Below are positions 29,125 through 37,143 of a stretch of 64,000 nucleotides of DNA, piece by piece (position 1 is the first letter of the stretch; every line of letters begins with the position of its first letter). The DNA lies in NCBI GenBank assembly GCA_030536515.1, contig JAUNPV010000001.1, positions 310,001 through 374,000 of the forward strand. Reading direction: 5' to 3'. Under the pieces are notes generated by a model. It worked only from the letters and a program-made list of their open reading frames with translations. It had not been told where the DNA came from and ran no database searches. Source of the stretch: Eubacteriales bacterium. Lineage in GTDB: Bacteria > Bacillota > Clostridia > Oscillospirales > Oscillospiraceae. The translations under genes and the position numbers were made by a program.

Positions 29125-30216
29125 ATGGACATTCTGTATCAAAATCTGCTGGCCTTTACCCGGTATGATCTGATTATGATTATCATTGGGTGCGTGCTCA
29201 TCTACCTTGCCATTGGCAGGCAGATGGAGCCGTCGCTGCTGCTGCCCATGGGCTTCGGCACGATTCTGGTGAACATCCCCTTTTCCGATGCCCTGGCCGG
29301 GCCCATTATGGAGCTGTATCAGGCGGGTATCGCCAACGAGCTGTTCCCGCTGCTGCTGTTTATCGGCATCGGCGCCATGATTGATTTCGGCCCTCTGCTG
29401 AGCAACCCCAAGCTGATGCTGTTCGGGGCGGCGGCCCAGTTCGGCATTTTCTTTACCCTGTGCATGGCGAGTATGTTCTTCCCCCAGATTGACGCCGCCT
29501 CCATCGCCATCATCGGCGCGGCGGACGGCCCTACCTCCATTGCGGTGGCCAATACTCTGGGCTCTAAGTATGTGGGGGCCATCACCGTGGCGGCCTATTC
29601 TTACATGGCCCTGGTGCCCATCATCCAGCCGCCGGTGATTAAGCTGCTGACCAGCAAAAAGGAGCGGATGATTCGGATGCCCTACGAGCAGAAGGCCGTT
29701 TCCAGGAAAACCCGGATTCTGTTCCCCATCATCATCACCGTGGTGGCCTCGGCCATTGTCCCCCAGGCCACGGCGCTGATTGGCTTTTTGATGTTCGGCA
29801 ATCTGATTCGGGAGTGCGGGGTGCTGGAATCCCTGTCTGGCACGGCCCAGAATGTGCTGGCAAACCTCATCACCATTTTCCTGGGCATTTCCGTGGCCTT
29901 CAACATGACCGCCGACCAGTTCCTGAAGCTGGACACCCTGCTGATTCTGGGTCTGGGCCTCGTCGCCTTTGTGGTGGACACCGCCGGCGGCGTGCTGTTT
30001 GCCAAGCTGCTGAATCTGTTCTCAAAGAAGAAGGTCAACCCCATGATTGGCGCAGCGGGCATTTCCGCCTTCCCCATGTCCGGCCGCATCGTGCACAAAA
30101 TGGCCCAGGAGGAGGACCCCCAGAACTTCCTGCTGATGCACTCCATCGGCGTCAATGTTTCCGGTCAGATTGCCTCCGTCATTGCCGGCGGCATCATTCT
30201 GAACCTGTTTTCCTGA
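29125..30216 (+). CDS. Sodium-pumping decarboxylase beta subunit
   Basis: A 363-residue integral membrane protein with about 9-11 hydrophobic segments. It couples decarboxylation of carboxybiotin to export of Na+. Conserved regions are PLLLFIGIGAMIDFGPLL, IIGAADGPTSIAVANTLG (the functional Asp and Ser region) and SAFPMSGRIVHKMAQEEDP near the C-terminus. The substrate decarboxylated (oxaloacetate, methylmalonyl-CoA, glutaconyl-CoA or malonate) cannot be told from beta alone. It lies in the order gamma, biotin carrier, beta, then a tiny membrane protein. Confidence 0.95.
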   Translation: MDILYQNLLAFTRYDLIMIIIGCVLIYLAIGRQMEPSLLLPMGFGTILVNIPFSDALAGPIMELYQAGIANELFPLLLFIGIGAMIDFGPLLSNPKLMLFGAAAQFGIFFTLCMASMFFPQIDAASIAIIGAADGPTSIAVANTLGSKYVGAITVAAYSYMALVPIIQPPVIKLLTSKKERMIRMPYEQKAVSRKTRILFPIIITVVASAIVPQATALIGFLMFGNLIRECGVLESLSGTAQNVLANLITIFLGISVAFNMTADQFLKLDTLLILGLGLVAFVVDTAGGVLFAKLLNLFSKKKVNPMIGAAGISAFPMSGRIVHKMAQEEDPQNFLLMHSIGVNVSGQIASVIAGGIILNLFS

Positions 30217-30228
30217 GGAGGTAGCGCT

Positions 30229-30402
30229 ATGCTGACAATGTTAACGGCCGCAGCGCCGGAGCTGTTCTTCGAGCCGGCCAATTTTATTCAGAATCTTCGG
30301 TACATGGGAATCGGAATGCTGGTGATTTTTGTGATCATCGGCGTGATTATTCTGGCAACCGGCCTGGTGGGGTATCTGTTTTCCGACAAGCCCGTTTCCT
30401 GA
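30229..30402 (+). CDS. 57-residue single-span membrane protein after the beta subunit
   Basis: It is too short for many gene callers but well supported: GAGGAGG lies 6-8 bases before the ATG, 12 bp after the beta-subunit stop. It has an amphipathic N-terminus (about 25 residues), one strong membrane segment (about residues 27-50, IGMLVIFVIIGVIILATGL) and a short tail ending SDKPVS. I infer an accessory subunit of the sodium pump, perhaps an additional delta/epsilon-like stabiliser. I do not recognise a named family. Confidence 0.75.
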   Translation: MLTMLTAAAPELFFEPANFIQNLRYMGIGMLVIFVIIGVIILATGLVGYLFSDKPVS

Positions 30403-30477
30403 TAAAAATTCAGAAAGACATTCCGGAGAAAATGTGCTATTATAAAAAGGTACTTTCAAAGAACCGGAGGTCACATC

Positions 30478-31539
30478 ATGCGCATGACGAAGAAAACAGC
30501 TTCCGACGGGGGCTTTACCGTGGTGGTATTGGCGGCGGCCTTTTTTCTCAACCTGCTGCTGGACCGCTGGTTTGAAACCATCGCCTTGGTCCCCATGATT
30601 TTTGTTCTGGGCGTTTTTCTGATTTCCCTGAAAACCCAGCACCTGTTCTGGGGCATTTTCGGCTCCTTTGTCAGTGTGCTGCTGGTCAACTATGCGTTTA
30701 CCTACCCCTATTTTGGGATAGACCTGGTGTCGCCGGAGTGCATTGTGTCGGCTCTGGTGATGCTGGTGGTGGCGGTGATGACCGGTACGCTTACCATGCA
30801 GATTCGCAAAACCCTGCAAATGAAGGCGGAGATTGAGAAGGAGAGTATGCGGGCCAATCTGCTGCGGGCGGTTTCCCACGACCTGCGCACCCCTCTGACC
30901 ACGGTGTACGGCTCCTGCTCGGCCATTATTGACAACTTCGATTCCCTGGACAAGGCCGAGCAGATTAAGCTGCTGCGGGGCATCCAGCAGGACGCCCAGT
31001 GGCTCATCCGGATGGTTGAGAACCTGCTGTCCGTCACCCGCATTGACGCAGAGGGGGTGCAGCTGAAAAAGACCCCCACGGTTTTGGAGGAATTCATCGA
31101 TACGGTCCTTCTGAAATTCAAAAAGCGCTGCCCGGGAACGGCTGTGATTGCGGACATTCCGGACACCTTCGTCAGCATTCCCATGGACGCCGTGCTTATG
31201 GAGCAGGTGCTGATGAACCTGCTGGAAAACGCCGTGTACCACGCCAGGGGCATGACGGAGCTCAGGCTGTGCGTGACGCTGAAGGGCAGCAGAGCCTGGT
31301 TTTCCGTCAGCGACAATGGCTGCGGCATCGAGGAAAGCATCCTGCCCCATCTGTTCACCGGCTGCCTGGACCGCCACACGGAAACCTCGGACAGCTGCCG
31401 CAGCAACATGGGCATCGGCCTTTCCGTGTGCGCCGCCATTGTCAGGGCCCACGGAAGCACGATTACGGCGGCCAATCAGAAAACCGGCGGCGCAGTCTTC
31501 CGGTTTTCCCTGGAAACGGAGGCAGAGGATGAAGCATAA
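30478..31539 (+). CDS. Sensor histidine kinase with KdpD-like DUF4118 membrane domain
   Basis: A 353-residue kinase. Residues about 12-105 form three to four membrane spans like the C-terminal sensor of KdpD, but the N-terminal KdpD/USP cytoplasmic part is missing. The dimerisation and phosphoacceptor helix has SHDLRTPLTT (His134). The ATPase domain has NLLENAVYHA (N box), DNGCGI (G1) and GIGLSVCAAI (G2). GGAGGT at 30465-30470 fixes the ATG. It overlaps the response regulator gene by 11 bases. The signal could be K+ or ionic state, but no kdpFABC genes are visible. Confidence 0.92.
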   Translation: MRMTKKTASDGGFTVVVLAAAFFLNLLLDRWFETIALVPMIFVLGVFLISLKTQHLFWGIFGSFVSVLLVNYAFTYPYFGIDLVSPECIVSALVMLVVAVMTGTLTMQIRKTLQMKAEIEKESMRANLLRAVSHDLRTPLTTVYGSCSAIIDNFDSLDKAEQIKLLRGIQQDAQWLIRMVENLLSVTRIDAEGVQLKKTPTVLEEFIDTVLLKFKKRCPGTAVIADIPDTFVSIPMDAVLMEQVLMNLLENAVYHARGMTELRLCVTLKGSRAWFSVSDNGCGIEESILPHLFTGCLDRHTETSDSCRSNMGIGLSVCAAIVRAHGSTITAANQKTGGAVFRFSLETEAEDEA

Positions 31540-32230
31540 CCGGTATAAGGTCCTGCTGATTGAGGACGAGAGCAATATCCGCAGTATGGTGAAGGCCATT
31601 TTGTATGCCAACGGCTACCAGGTGATTTTGGCGGACTCCTGCCAGTCGGGGATGATGCTGTTCAGCTCCCATCTGCCGGATTTGGTGATTCTGGACCTGG
31701 GCCTGCCGGACCGGGACGGCCTGGAATTCATCCGCCACATCCGGAAAACGGATGTGACCCCGGTGCTGGTGCTGTCCGCCCGGACCACGGAGGAGGATAA
31801 GATTCAGGCCCTGGACCTGGGGGCCAATGACTATGTGACAAAGCCCTTTGGCACGGGAGAGCTGCTGGCCCGGGTGCGGGCGGCCCTGCGCAGCTGCCGC
31901 ATCAGCCGGGACGCGGCCCTTCCGGCGGGGAAATTCCAGCTGCTGGATTTGACCATCGACTATAACCGACGCCTGGTGACGGTGGGCGGCGGGGAGGTGA
32001 GCCTGACCCAGACGGAGTACAATATCCTGGACTTTCTGTCCCAGAACTCGGGAAAGGTCCTGACCTACTCGGCCATCATCCGGCAGGTCTGGGGCTATGA
32101 CGACCCGGGCAGCGTCAAAAAGCTCCAGGTCAACATGGCCAACCTGCGAAAAAAGCTGGGCGCAAAGCCCGGCGCAGAGAACTATATCGTCAACGAGCTG
32201 GGCGTGGGCTACCGCATGAACGACACATAG
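31529..32230 (+). CDS. OmpR/KdpE-family response regulator
   Basis: A 233-residue regulator. A longer frame upstream lies inside the kinase gene. The start at 31529 (MKHNRYKVLLIEDE) has CAGAGGA just before it and overlaps the kinase stop. The receiver domain has acidic residues IEDE, phosphorylation Asp56 in LVILDLGLP, and Lys in VTKPF. The winged helix at the C-terminus (about 130-230) has WGYDDPGSVKKLQVNMANLRKKL, close to KdpE. Targets are unknown; the nearest upstream operon is the sodium-pump gene set. Confidence 0.94.
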   Translation: MKHNRYKVLLIEDESNIRSMVKAILYANGYQVILADSCQSGMMLFSSHLPDLVILDLGLPDRDGLEFIRHIRKTDVTPVLVLSARTTEEDKIQALDLGANDYVTKPFGTGELLARVRAALRSCRISRDAALPAGKFQLLDLTIDYNRRLVTVGGGEVSLTQTEYNILDFLSQNSGKVLTYSAIIRQVWGYDDPGSVKKLQVNMANLRKKLGAKPGAENYIVNELGVGYRMNDT

Positions 32231-32233
32231 GCT

Positions 32234-33010
32234 TCATTCGATTCTGCTGCGCTGCATCTGGCTGTGCAGGTGGCCGATGGGGTCGGGGGAGAGGCTGACG
32301 GCGGTGTTTCTGCCATACCAGCCCCACAGACAGAGGGGGACCGCCTGTCCCTTGAACAGAAAGGACTCTCCGTTGTGGGCAAGGACGGCATCCACCAGAC
32401 GCTGGGCCTGCTCCGCCCGGCGGAAGGGGGTCACCAGGGCGAACTCGTCGCCGCCGATGCGGAACAGCCGCATGGACCCGGTTTTGTGCGCGTGAATCAG
32501 CTCCGCCGCCCGGACCAGGGCCTGGTCGCCGGCCTCCCAGGACAGGGCGTTGAGCTGCTTCATCCCGGCAATGTCAAAGCAGATGACAAAGCAGTCCTCC
32601 AGCTCCCGCATGGCCTGCAGAAGGGCGGGGGCCTCCCAGCTGACCCCTTCCTCGCTGAGGGTGGGCGGGCTGAAGGCTGACTGTGCGCCGTGCCCTCTGC
32701 GGTAGTCGGAAGGAAGGCAGCAGTTGACCTTCCGGAAGGCCCGGCTGAAGGCCTCGGTGGAGCTGTAGCCGTATTTTGCCGCCAGCTCTGCCACGGAGGC
32801 GGAGCCGGACAGCAGCTCTTCCCCGGCGAGAGTCATTTTCCGCTTGGTGATGTGCTCGCCCACGCTGTGGTTGAACACATACCGAAACAGCTTTTGCAGG
32901 GAGGAAAGGGAGACACAGGCGGCGCGTGCAATCTCCTCCTGGGTGCAGCTGTCCAGAATATGCTGCTCGATGTATTCCAGAGCGCATTTCAGCTCAAAAT
33001 ATTTTTCCAT
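32234..33010 (-). CDS. AraC-type HTH protein fused to a GGDEF domain
   Basis: A 258-residue protein. The start MEKYFELKCALEYIE (33008-33010) is preceded by AAAGGGGG; a frame to 33169 overlaps the next promoter and is unlikely. Residues about 5-105 are a double HTH of AraC type (CTQEEIARAACVSLSSLQKLF and YGYSSTEAFSRAFRKV). Residues about 130-245 resemble a diguanylate cyclase domain, with DIAGMKQLN and an intact RIGGDEFAL. The second Asp of the usual DxD and the GH pair are lost, so catalysis is doubtful. The stop is 4 bases from the convergent response regulator stop. Confidence 0.85.
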   Translation of the reverse strand: MEKYFELKCALEYIEQHILDSCTQEEIARAACVSLSSLQKLFRYVFNHSVGEHITKRKMTLAGEELLSGSASVAELAAKYGYSSTEAFSRAFRKVNCCLPSDYRRGHGAQSAFSPPTLSEEGVSWEAPALLQAMRELEDCFVICFDIAGMKQLNALSWEAGDQALVRAAELIHAHKTGSMRLFRIGGDEFALVTPFRRAEQAQRLVDAVLAHNGESFLFKGQAVPLCLWGWYGRNTAVSLSPDPIGHLHSQMQRSRIE

Positions 33011-33092
33011 GGCGGCAAACCCCCTTTTTTCCAGTATATCACAGATTTTGGCGCTGCGAATTGATAATTTGAGCATAAATCCACGAAAACCA

Positions 33093-33121
33093 TTGACGAA
33101 TCCCCCTATCCGGGCTATGAT
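33093..33121 (+). promoter_or_regulatory. Promoter of riboswitch-CDF transcript
   Basis: TTGACG (33093-33098), 17-bp spacer, TATGAT (33116-33121). The transcript would start near 33128, about 48 nt before the aptamer. Confidence 0.7.
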
Positions 33122-33175
33122 AAAGCCACTCTTTGCACTGCATGACACCCCGAACCCGGGATGCCGCATCTACAG

Positions 33176-33273
33176 TACAAACTGAGCAGGCGATGGCTTC
33201 CTCCGGAAGCTGTGGGGCTGGGCCGCCGAAGGGCGGCAGCAGATGAGATTTACACATCTGTGGGACAGTTGTA
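33176..33273 (+). promoter_or_regulatory. NiCo (czcD) riboswitch aptamer
   Basis: P1 is formed by TACAAACTG (33176-33184) and CAGTTGTA (33266-33273) with one bulged A. Conserved elements follow in order: GAGCAGGC, a hairpin GGCTTCC...GGAAGC, the GGGCCGCC-GAA-GGGCGGCA arm, and CAGATGA...ACATCTGTGGGACAGT. These match my recollection of the NiCo riboswitch, which binds Co2+/Ni2+ (and Fe2+). The downstream CDF metal exporter fits. The 3' part of the aptamer overlaps the terminator arm, so metal binding should turn expression on. Confidence 0.88.
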
Positions 33274-33305
33274 TGTTCCACAGGTGTGTTTTTTTGTTTT
33301 TTCAA
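33252..33305 (+). terminator. Riboswitch-controlled terminator
   Basis: A 12-bp stem (33252-33263 with 33278-33289, one G-T pair) followed by T7 and further Ts. Its 5' arm is shared with the aptamer's last helix, giving mutually exclusive folds. Confidence 0.85.
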
Positions 33306-33332
33306 GTTCCAGGTACGAGAGGGGAATACAAT

Positions 33333-33500
33333 GTGAAGAAGAATCCAAGGCACCGGACCCTCCGGGCGCTGGCTGCGACCCTGGCAGCCATAGCGGTGGG
33401 AGCTGCGGCAGACACCCTGCTGTGCAGCCGCCAGCTCCATGTGGGCAGCATCACAGCGGCAACGCTGCTGCTGGTGTTCATTCTCAGGGAAAATGCTTAA
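33333..33500 (+). CDS. Small (55-residue) two-span membrane protein under the NiCo riboswitch
   Basis: A GTG start at 33333 with GAGAGGGG 6-8 bases before it. The product starts with a basic stretch (KKNPRHRTLR), then has two hydrophobic segments (ALAATLAAIAVGAAADTLL and SITAATLLLVFIL) and ends RENA. I do not recognise a family. It lies between the riboswitch terminator and the CDF gene (25-bp gap), so metal would control both. A role as a small partner of the exporter is inference. The frame could be spurious, but its ribosome site and topology argue for expression. Confidence 0.6.
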   Translation: MKKNPRHRTLRALAATLAAIAVGAAADTLLCSRQLHVGSITAATLLLVFILRENA

Positions 33501-33525
33501 AAAAATATTGGAGGACAATACATTT

Positions 33526-34449
33526 ATGCGTCAAAATCAAACTGAAACGACTGCGAAAAAGCCCCTGGACGAAAACCGCATCATCAGGCAGGTTTCCTCT
33601 GTCGGCATTTTCGGCAACATCATCCTCACCGCCTTTAAGCTGTTTGCCGGTATTTACGGCAACTCCGGGGCCATGGTGTCCGATGCCGTCCACTCTCTGT
33701 CCGATGTGTTCGCCACCTTTATTGCCTTTCTGGGCGTTAAAATTTCCAAGCGGTCCGCCGACAAAATGCACCCCTACGGCCACGAGCGGCTGGAGTGCGT
33801 GGCATCGGTGATTCTGGGCCTCATCCTGCTGGTTACGGGCCTGGGCATCGGCAAGGCGGGCCTTGCCAACATCTTCTCCGGCGACTACGCCAGCCTGACC
33901 ATCCCCGGGGCCATTGCCCTGGTGGCCGCCGTGGTGTCCATTGTGGTGAAGGAATCCATGTACTGGTACACCCGGCACTACGCCAAAATCCTCAACTCCC
34001 CGGCCTTCCTGGCCGATGCCTGGCACCACCGGTCCGACGCCTTTTCCTCCATCGGCTCGCTTATCGGCATTGCCGGGGCCATGCTGGGCTTCCCGGTGCT
34101 GGACAGCGTGGCCAGCGTGGTCATCTGCCTGTTTATATTGAAGGTGGCCTATGACATTCTGAAAACCGCCGTGTCCAATATGCTGGATACCTCCTGCGGC
34201 GAGGAATTTGACGAACGGCTGGGGGCCTTCGTGGCCGCCCAGGCAGGGGTGGCCGGTGTGGATGCGCTCCACAGTCGGGCCTTCGGCAACAGGGTCTATG
34301 TGGACCTGGAAATTTCCGTGGACCCGGAGCTGAAGCTGCGGGAGGCCCACGACATCTCCGAGCAGGTCCACAGCAGCGTCGAGCACAGCTTCCCGGAAAT
34401 CAAGCACATTATGATTCACGTAAACCCGGCAGAAGCCGCTGGGGTTTGA
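33526..34449 (+). CDS. Cation diffusion facilitator (CDF) metal exporter
   Basis: A 307-residue membrane protein. The start at MRQNQTETTAKK is chosen from GGAGGA at 33510-33515; an earlier ATG at 33493 overlaps the small upstream gene but precedes that site. Six membrane spans carry metal-binding HxxxD motifs in DAVHSLSD (TM2) and DAWHHRSD (TM5). A cytoplasmic C-terminal domain (about 215-305) follows. It exports divalent cations by proton exchange. The NiCo riboswitch upstream implies Co2+/Ni2+ or Fe2+ as physiological substrates. Confidence 0.95.
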   Translation: MRQNQTETTAKKPLDENRIIRQVSSVGIFGNIILTAFKLFAGIYGNSGAMVSDAVHSLSDVFATFIAFLGVKISKRSADKMHPYGHERLECVASVILGLILLVTGLGIGKAGLANIFSGDYASLTIPGAIALVAAVVSIVVKESMYWYTRHYAKILNSPAFLADAWHHRSDAFSSIGSLIGIAGAMLGFPVLDSVASVVICLFILKVAYDILKTAVSNMLDTSCGEEFDERLGAFVAAQAGVAGVDALHSRAFGNRVYVDLEISVDPELKLREAHDISEQVHSSVEHSFPEIKHIMIHVNPAEAAGV

Positions 34450-34465
34450 TGCAATTTTTATAAAG

Positions 34466-34507
34466 CAAGCTCTATGGTTCCCATGGTCCCATAGAGCTTG
34501 TTTTCTT
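34466..34507. terminator. Terminator between CDF and RpiR genes
   Basis: A 12-bp perfect stem CAAGCTCTATGG / CCATAGAGCTTG (34466-34477 with 34489-34500), then TTTTCTTATT. It ends the CDF transcript and lies right at the stop of the convergent regulator. Confidence 0.88.
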
Positions 34508-35348
34508 ATTTGACCTTTTTCAGCTGGTTTCGTTCCAGGCAGGGGATGGATTGGGCGTAGTTGCGGCTGATGTAGGCGGTGAAGAGAATGTCAATCATAT
34601 TCAGCTGGGAGATGCGGGAGGACATGGCGCCGCTGCGGAAGGCCTCCTCCATGGCCACCACGTGGAGGTTGCAGTCGGCCAGCTGGGACAGCGGGGAGCT
34701 GTCAAAGCGGGTGATGGCGATGATGGGCGTGCCCCGGCGCTTCAGCTCCCGGGCGCAGCGGAGAATTTCCTCGGTGTGGCCGGAGTAGCTGATGATGATG
34801 GCGGCATCCTCCGGCCGTGCGTTTTTGGCGTGGAGGTACTGGGAGTGAATGTCCTCGGACAGGGCGCAGGGCTTGTCCGCCCGGAGAAATTTCAAATAGG
34901 CATCCTGGGCCACCAGAAAGGAGGCCCCGATTCCGAACAGCAGCACCGTTGCGCTGCCGCAGATGAGCTCCACGCTTCTGCGCAGAACCGCCTCCTCCAC
35001 CAGCCGCCGGGAGTTTTCCAGAGAGGTGATGTTGCGCAGGGTGACCCGGTCCACAATATCGGAAAGGGCGGTGTCCTGCTCGATGGGCTCGGTCTGGATA
35101 CCGGTCTCCTGCCGCCGGACGGCCATCTCATACAGCAGGGATTTCTGCATATCCCGGTAGCCCTCGAAGCCCAGCTTCCGGCACAGCCGCACAACGGTGG
35201 AGGGGGAGGAAAAGGCCTGCTGGGCCAGCTGGTGGATGCTGGACTGGGCAGCCTGCTGGGGATTTTCCAGGACAAAGCCCAGCACGCCCTGCTCGGCCAT
35301 GCTGGCCTGGGCCTGATACTGGGTCATCCGGACCAAAACGCTTTTCAT
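34506..35348 (-). CDS. RpiR/MurR-family regulator of the MurNAc locus
   Basis: A 280-residue regulator. MKSVLVRMTQYQ is chosen as start: GAGGAG lies about 10 bases upstream and a longer frame would run through the promoter. The N-terminal HTH_6 domain (about 1-80) has SSPSTVVRLCRKLGFEGYRDMQ. The C-terminal SIS domain (about 120-265) binds a phosphosugar, with LLFGIGAS and ISYSGHTEEILRC. It diverges from a ten-gene wall-sugar operon with murQ, so MurNAc-6-phosphate is the expected effector, as for E. coli MurR. Two similar GAAACRAARTTYC sequences in the intergenic region are candidate operators. Confidence 0.92.
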   Translation of the reverse strand: MKSVLVRMTQYQAQASMAEQGVLGFVLENPQQAAQSSIHQLAQQAFSSPSTVVRLCRKLGFEGYRDMQKSLLYEMAVRRQETGIQTEPIEQDTALSDIVDRVTLRNITSLENSRRLVEEAVLRRSVELICGSATVLLFGIGASFLVAQDAYLKFLRADKPCALSEDIHSQYLHAKNARPEDAAIIISYSGHTEEILRCARELKRRGTPIIAITRFDSSPLSQLADCNLHVVAMEEAFRSGAMSSRISQLNMIDILFTAYISRNYAQSIPCLERNQLKKVK

Positions 35349-35368
35349 CTTCTCTACGCTCCTCAAGT

Positions 35369-35381
35369 GAAATTTCGTTTC
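35369..35381 (-). promoter_or_regulatory. Candidate RpiR operator, site 1
   Basis: On the minus strand GAAACGAAATTTC, between the rpiR promoter and its ATG. It resembles site 2 at 35558-35570. Confidence 0.35.
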
Positions 35382-35414
35382 GCTGCGGTAAATGCCGGCG
35401 TTCCGCCTGCCTTT

Positions 35415-35443
35415 AGTATACCCCAGGCCGGGCCGGGACGCAA
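35415..35443 (-). promoter_or_regulatory. Candidate promoter of rpiR
   Basis: On the minus strand TTGCGT (35438-35443), 17-bp spacer, TATACT (35415-35420). Confidence 0.5.
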
Positions 35444-35557
35444 GGACTTTTTTGTTAGCTCCCACAAATAGAGAAATGGGGTTTTGGCTAATCGTACAAA
35501 TATGATTTTGATTTCCCCGGGGGAGATGAGGAAACTGTACAAGGATTTTCCGGGTGT

Positions 35558-35570
35558 GAAACAAAGTTCC
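35558..35570 (+). promoter_or_regulatory. Candidate RpiR operator, site 2
   Basis: GAAACAAAGTTCC, 17 bp before the -35 of the MurNAc operon. It shares GAAACRAARTTYC with site 1, about 190 bp away. Confidence 0.35.
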
Positions 35571-35587
35571 TTTTTATGCAGCTTTCA

Positions 35588-35616
35588 TTGACAAAAACAT
35601 TTCTCTGTGCTACCAT
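35588..35616 (+). promoter_or_regulatory. Promoter of MurNAc operon
   Basis: TTGACA (35588-35593), 17-bp spacer, TACCAT (35611-35616). Confidence 0.7.
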
Positions 35617-35686
35617 GAACCTATGCCTGCCGGAACGCTCCGATGCTGGCAAAATCGTTTCAGACGAACTATTGAAGGAGGATAAA

Positions 35687-37123
35687 ATGAAAAAGTTAAC
35701 TGCACTGCTGCTGGTGCTGGCCATGGTCCTTGCCATGTTTGCCGCCTGCGGCTCCAACGAGGCCCCCAAGACCACCGAGGCTCCCAAGGCTGCCGAGGAG
35801 CAGCCCACTGAGGCCCAGCCCACCGAGGAAAAGGCACCCGAGGAGGACACCATCACCGTCCTGATGCCCCCCGTCACCGGCGACTATATTGAGCTGCTGG
35901 ACGGCTGGATTGCCGACTTCCAGAAGGACTACCCCCACATCCAGGTGGAGGTCATCGCCACCTCCTGGGACGACCACTTCAACAAGCTGTCCACCATGGC
36001 CCTGGCCGGTGAGGCTCCGGACATTGCCGAAATTCCCGCCAAGAACGTGGGCGTGTATGTGGACATGGGCGTTGCCGTCAACATCGCCGACTACCTGCCT
36101 GCCGAGCGCCTGGCCGACTATGACCAGAACGCCCTGGACTACATGACCCTGGACAACACCGTCTACGGCCTGCCGCTGTATCTGACCATCCAGTCCCTGG
36201 GCGGCAACAAGGCCATGCTGGAAAACGCCGGTGTGAAGGTGGAGGAGGTTCAGAAGAACGGCTGGACCTACGAGCAGTTCCTGAAGGCCATTGAGGCCGG
36301 CACCACCGCCGATACCTTCGGCTTCGTGTTCGCCAACGCCGGTGTCTGCACCTCCGACATGGTGGACGTGTTCGGCTCCATCTCCGGTATCACCAGCAAC
36401 TTCACCGACGATCTGAAGTATGCCTACACCTCCGAGAATATGCTCAACCTGCTCAAGGCCGTGGAGACCATGGTTTCCTCCGGCTTCATGCCCGACTACA
36501 CCGTGGAGGCCGGCCAGCGTCTGGTCATGCTGCAGACCGGCAAGACCATGATTACCGGCAAGGCCATGCCTCTGTTCGAGAACAACGTGAAGAAGAACGT
36601 GGCCGCTATGGCTGACGGCTCCGCTGTGGAAGGCTCCATCGACATGGAGTATGTGTTCCTGCCCGTTCCCACCATGGAGGGTGTCACTGAGCACTGCTAC
36701 GGCCAGGTGGACGGCCTGATTGCCATGCGCAACAAGAACACCACCGACGAGCACCTGAAAAACGTGTGCCTGTTCCTGGATTATCTGACCTCCGGCGAGC
36801 GTGTCGCCAACACCGTCAACCAGCTGCTGCTGGCCTGCGTGTGCGAGTCCGGCCGCCAGGCCCAGGCCGGTGCTGATCTGGGCCAGTCCCCCAACAATGC
36901 CGCCGCCACCACCAGATGCATCGGCCTGGTCAAGGCACCTCCTGTGGGTGTCACCAGCGAGCAGGCTGCCAATGCCATGACCGTGATGAACGAGGTCATC
37001 GAGCCTAAGTTCCAGGCCCTGCTGGCCGGTGAGCTGACCGCTGAGAAGATGTACGACGAGGTCTGCTCCGCTGCCTTCGAACTGTTCGGCGAGGACGGCT
37101 GCGAGACCGGCTTCATTGGTTAA
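35687..37123 (+). CDS. ABC transporter substrate-binding lipoprotein of the MurNAc locus
   Basis: A 478-residue family 1 solute-binding protein. The start at MKKLTALLLVLAM follows GAAGGAGG; the longer upstream frame crosses the promoter. The lipobox is LAMFAACGS, followed by an acidic Pro/Glu/Thr linker (about residues 25-55), then the binding domains (DDTIT-VLMPPVTGDYIELL, GEAPDIAEIPAKN). It would capture wall-derived saccharides at the cell surface. A 14-bp hairpin after the gene (37144-37176) separates it from the permeases. Ligand specificity is inferred only from the downstream murQ, anmK, namZ and nagZ genes. Confidence 0.93.
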   Translation: MKKLTALLLVLAMVLAMFAACGSNEAPKTTEAPKAAEEQPTEAQPTEEKAPEEDTITVLMPPVTGDYIELLDGWIADFQKDYPHIQVEVIATSWDDHFNKLSTMALAGEAPDIAEIPAKNVGVYVDMGVAVNIADYLPAERLADYDQNALDYMTLDNTVYGLPLYLTIQSLGGNKAMLENAGVKVEEVQKNGWTYEQFLKAIEAGTTADTFGFVFANAGVCTSDMVDVFGSISGITSNFTDDLKYAYTSENMLNLLKAVETMVSSGFMPDYTVEAGQRLVMLQTGKTMITGKAMPLFENNVKKNVAAMADGSAVEGSIDMEYVFLPVPTMEGVTEHCYGQVDGLIAMRNKNTTDEHLKNVCLFLDYLTSGERVANTVNQLLLACVCESGRQAQAGADLGQSPNNAAATTRCIGLVKAPPVGVTSEQAANAMTVMNEVIEPKFQALLAGELTAEKMYDEVCSAAFELFGEDGCETGFIG

Positions 37124-37143
37124 TTGCACCGCTGAAATTTTCC

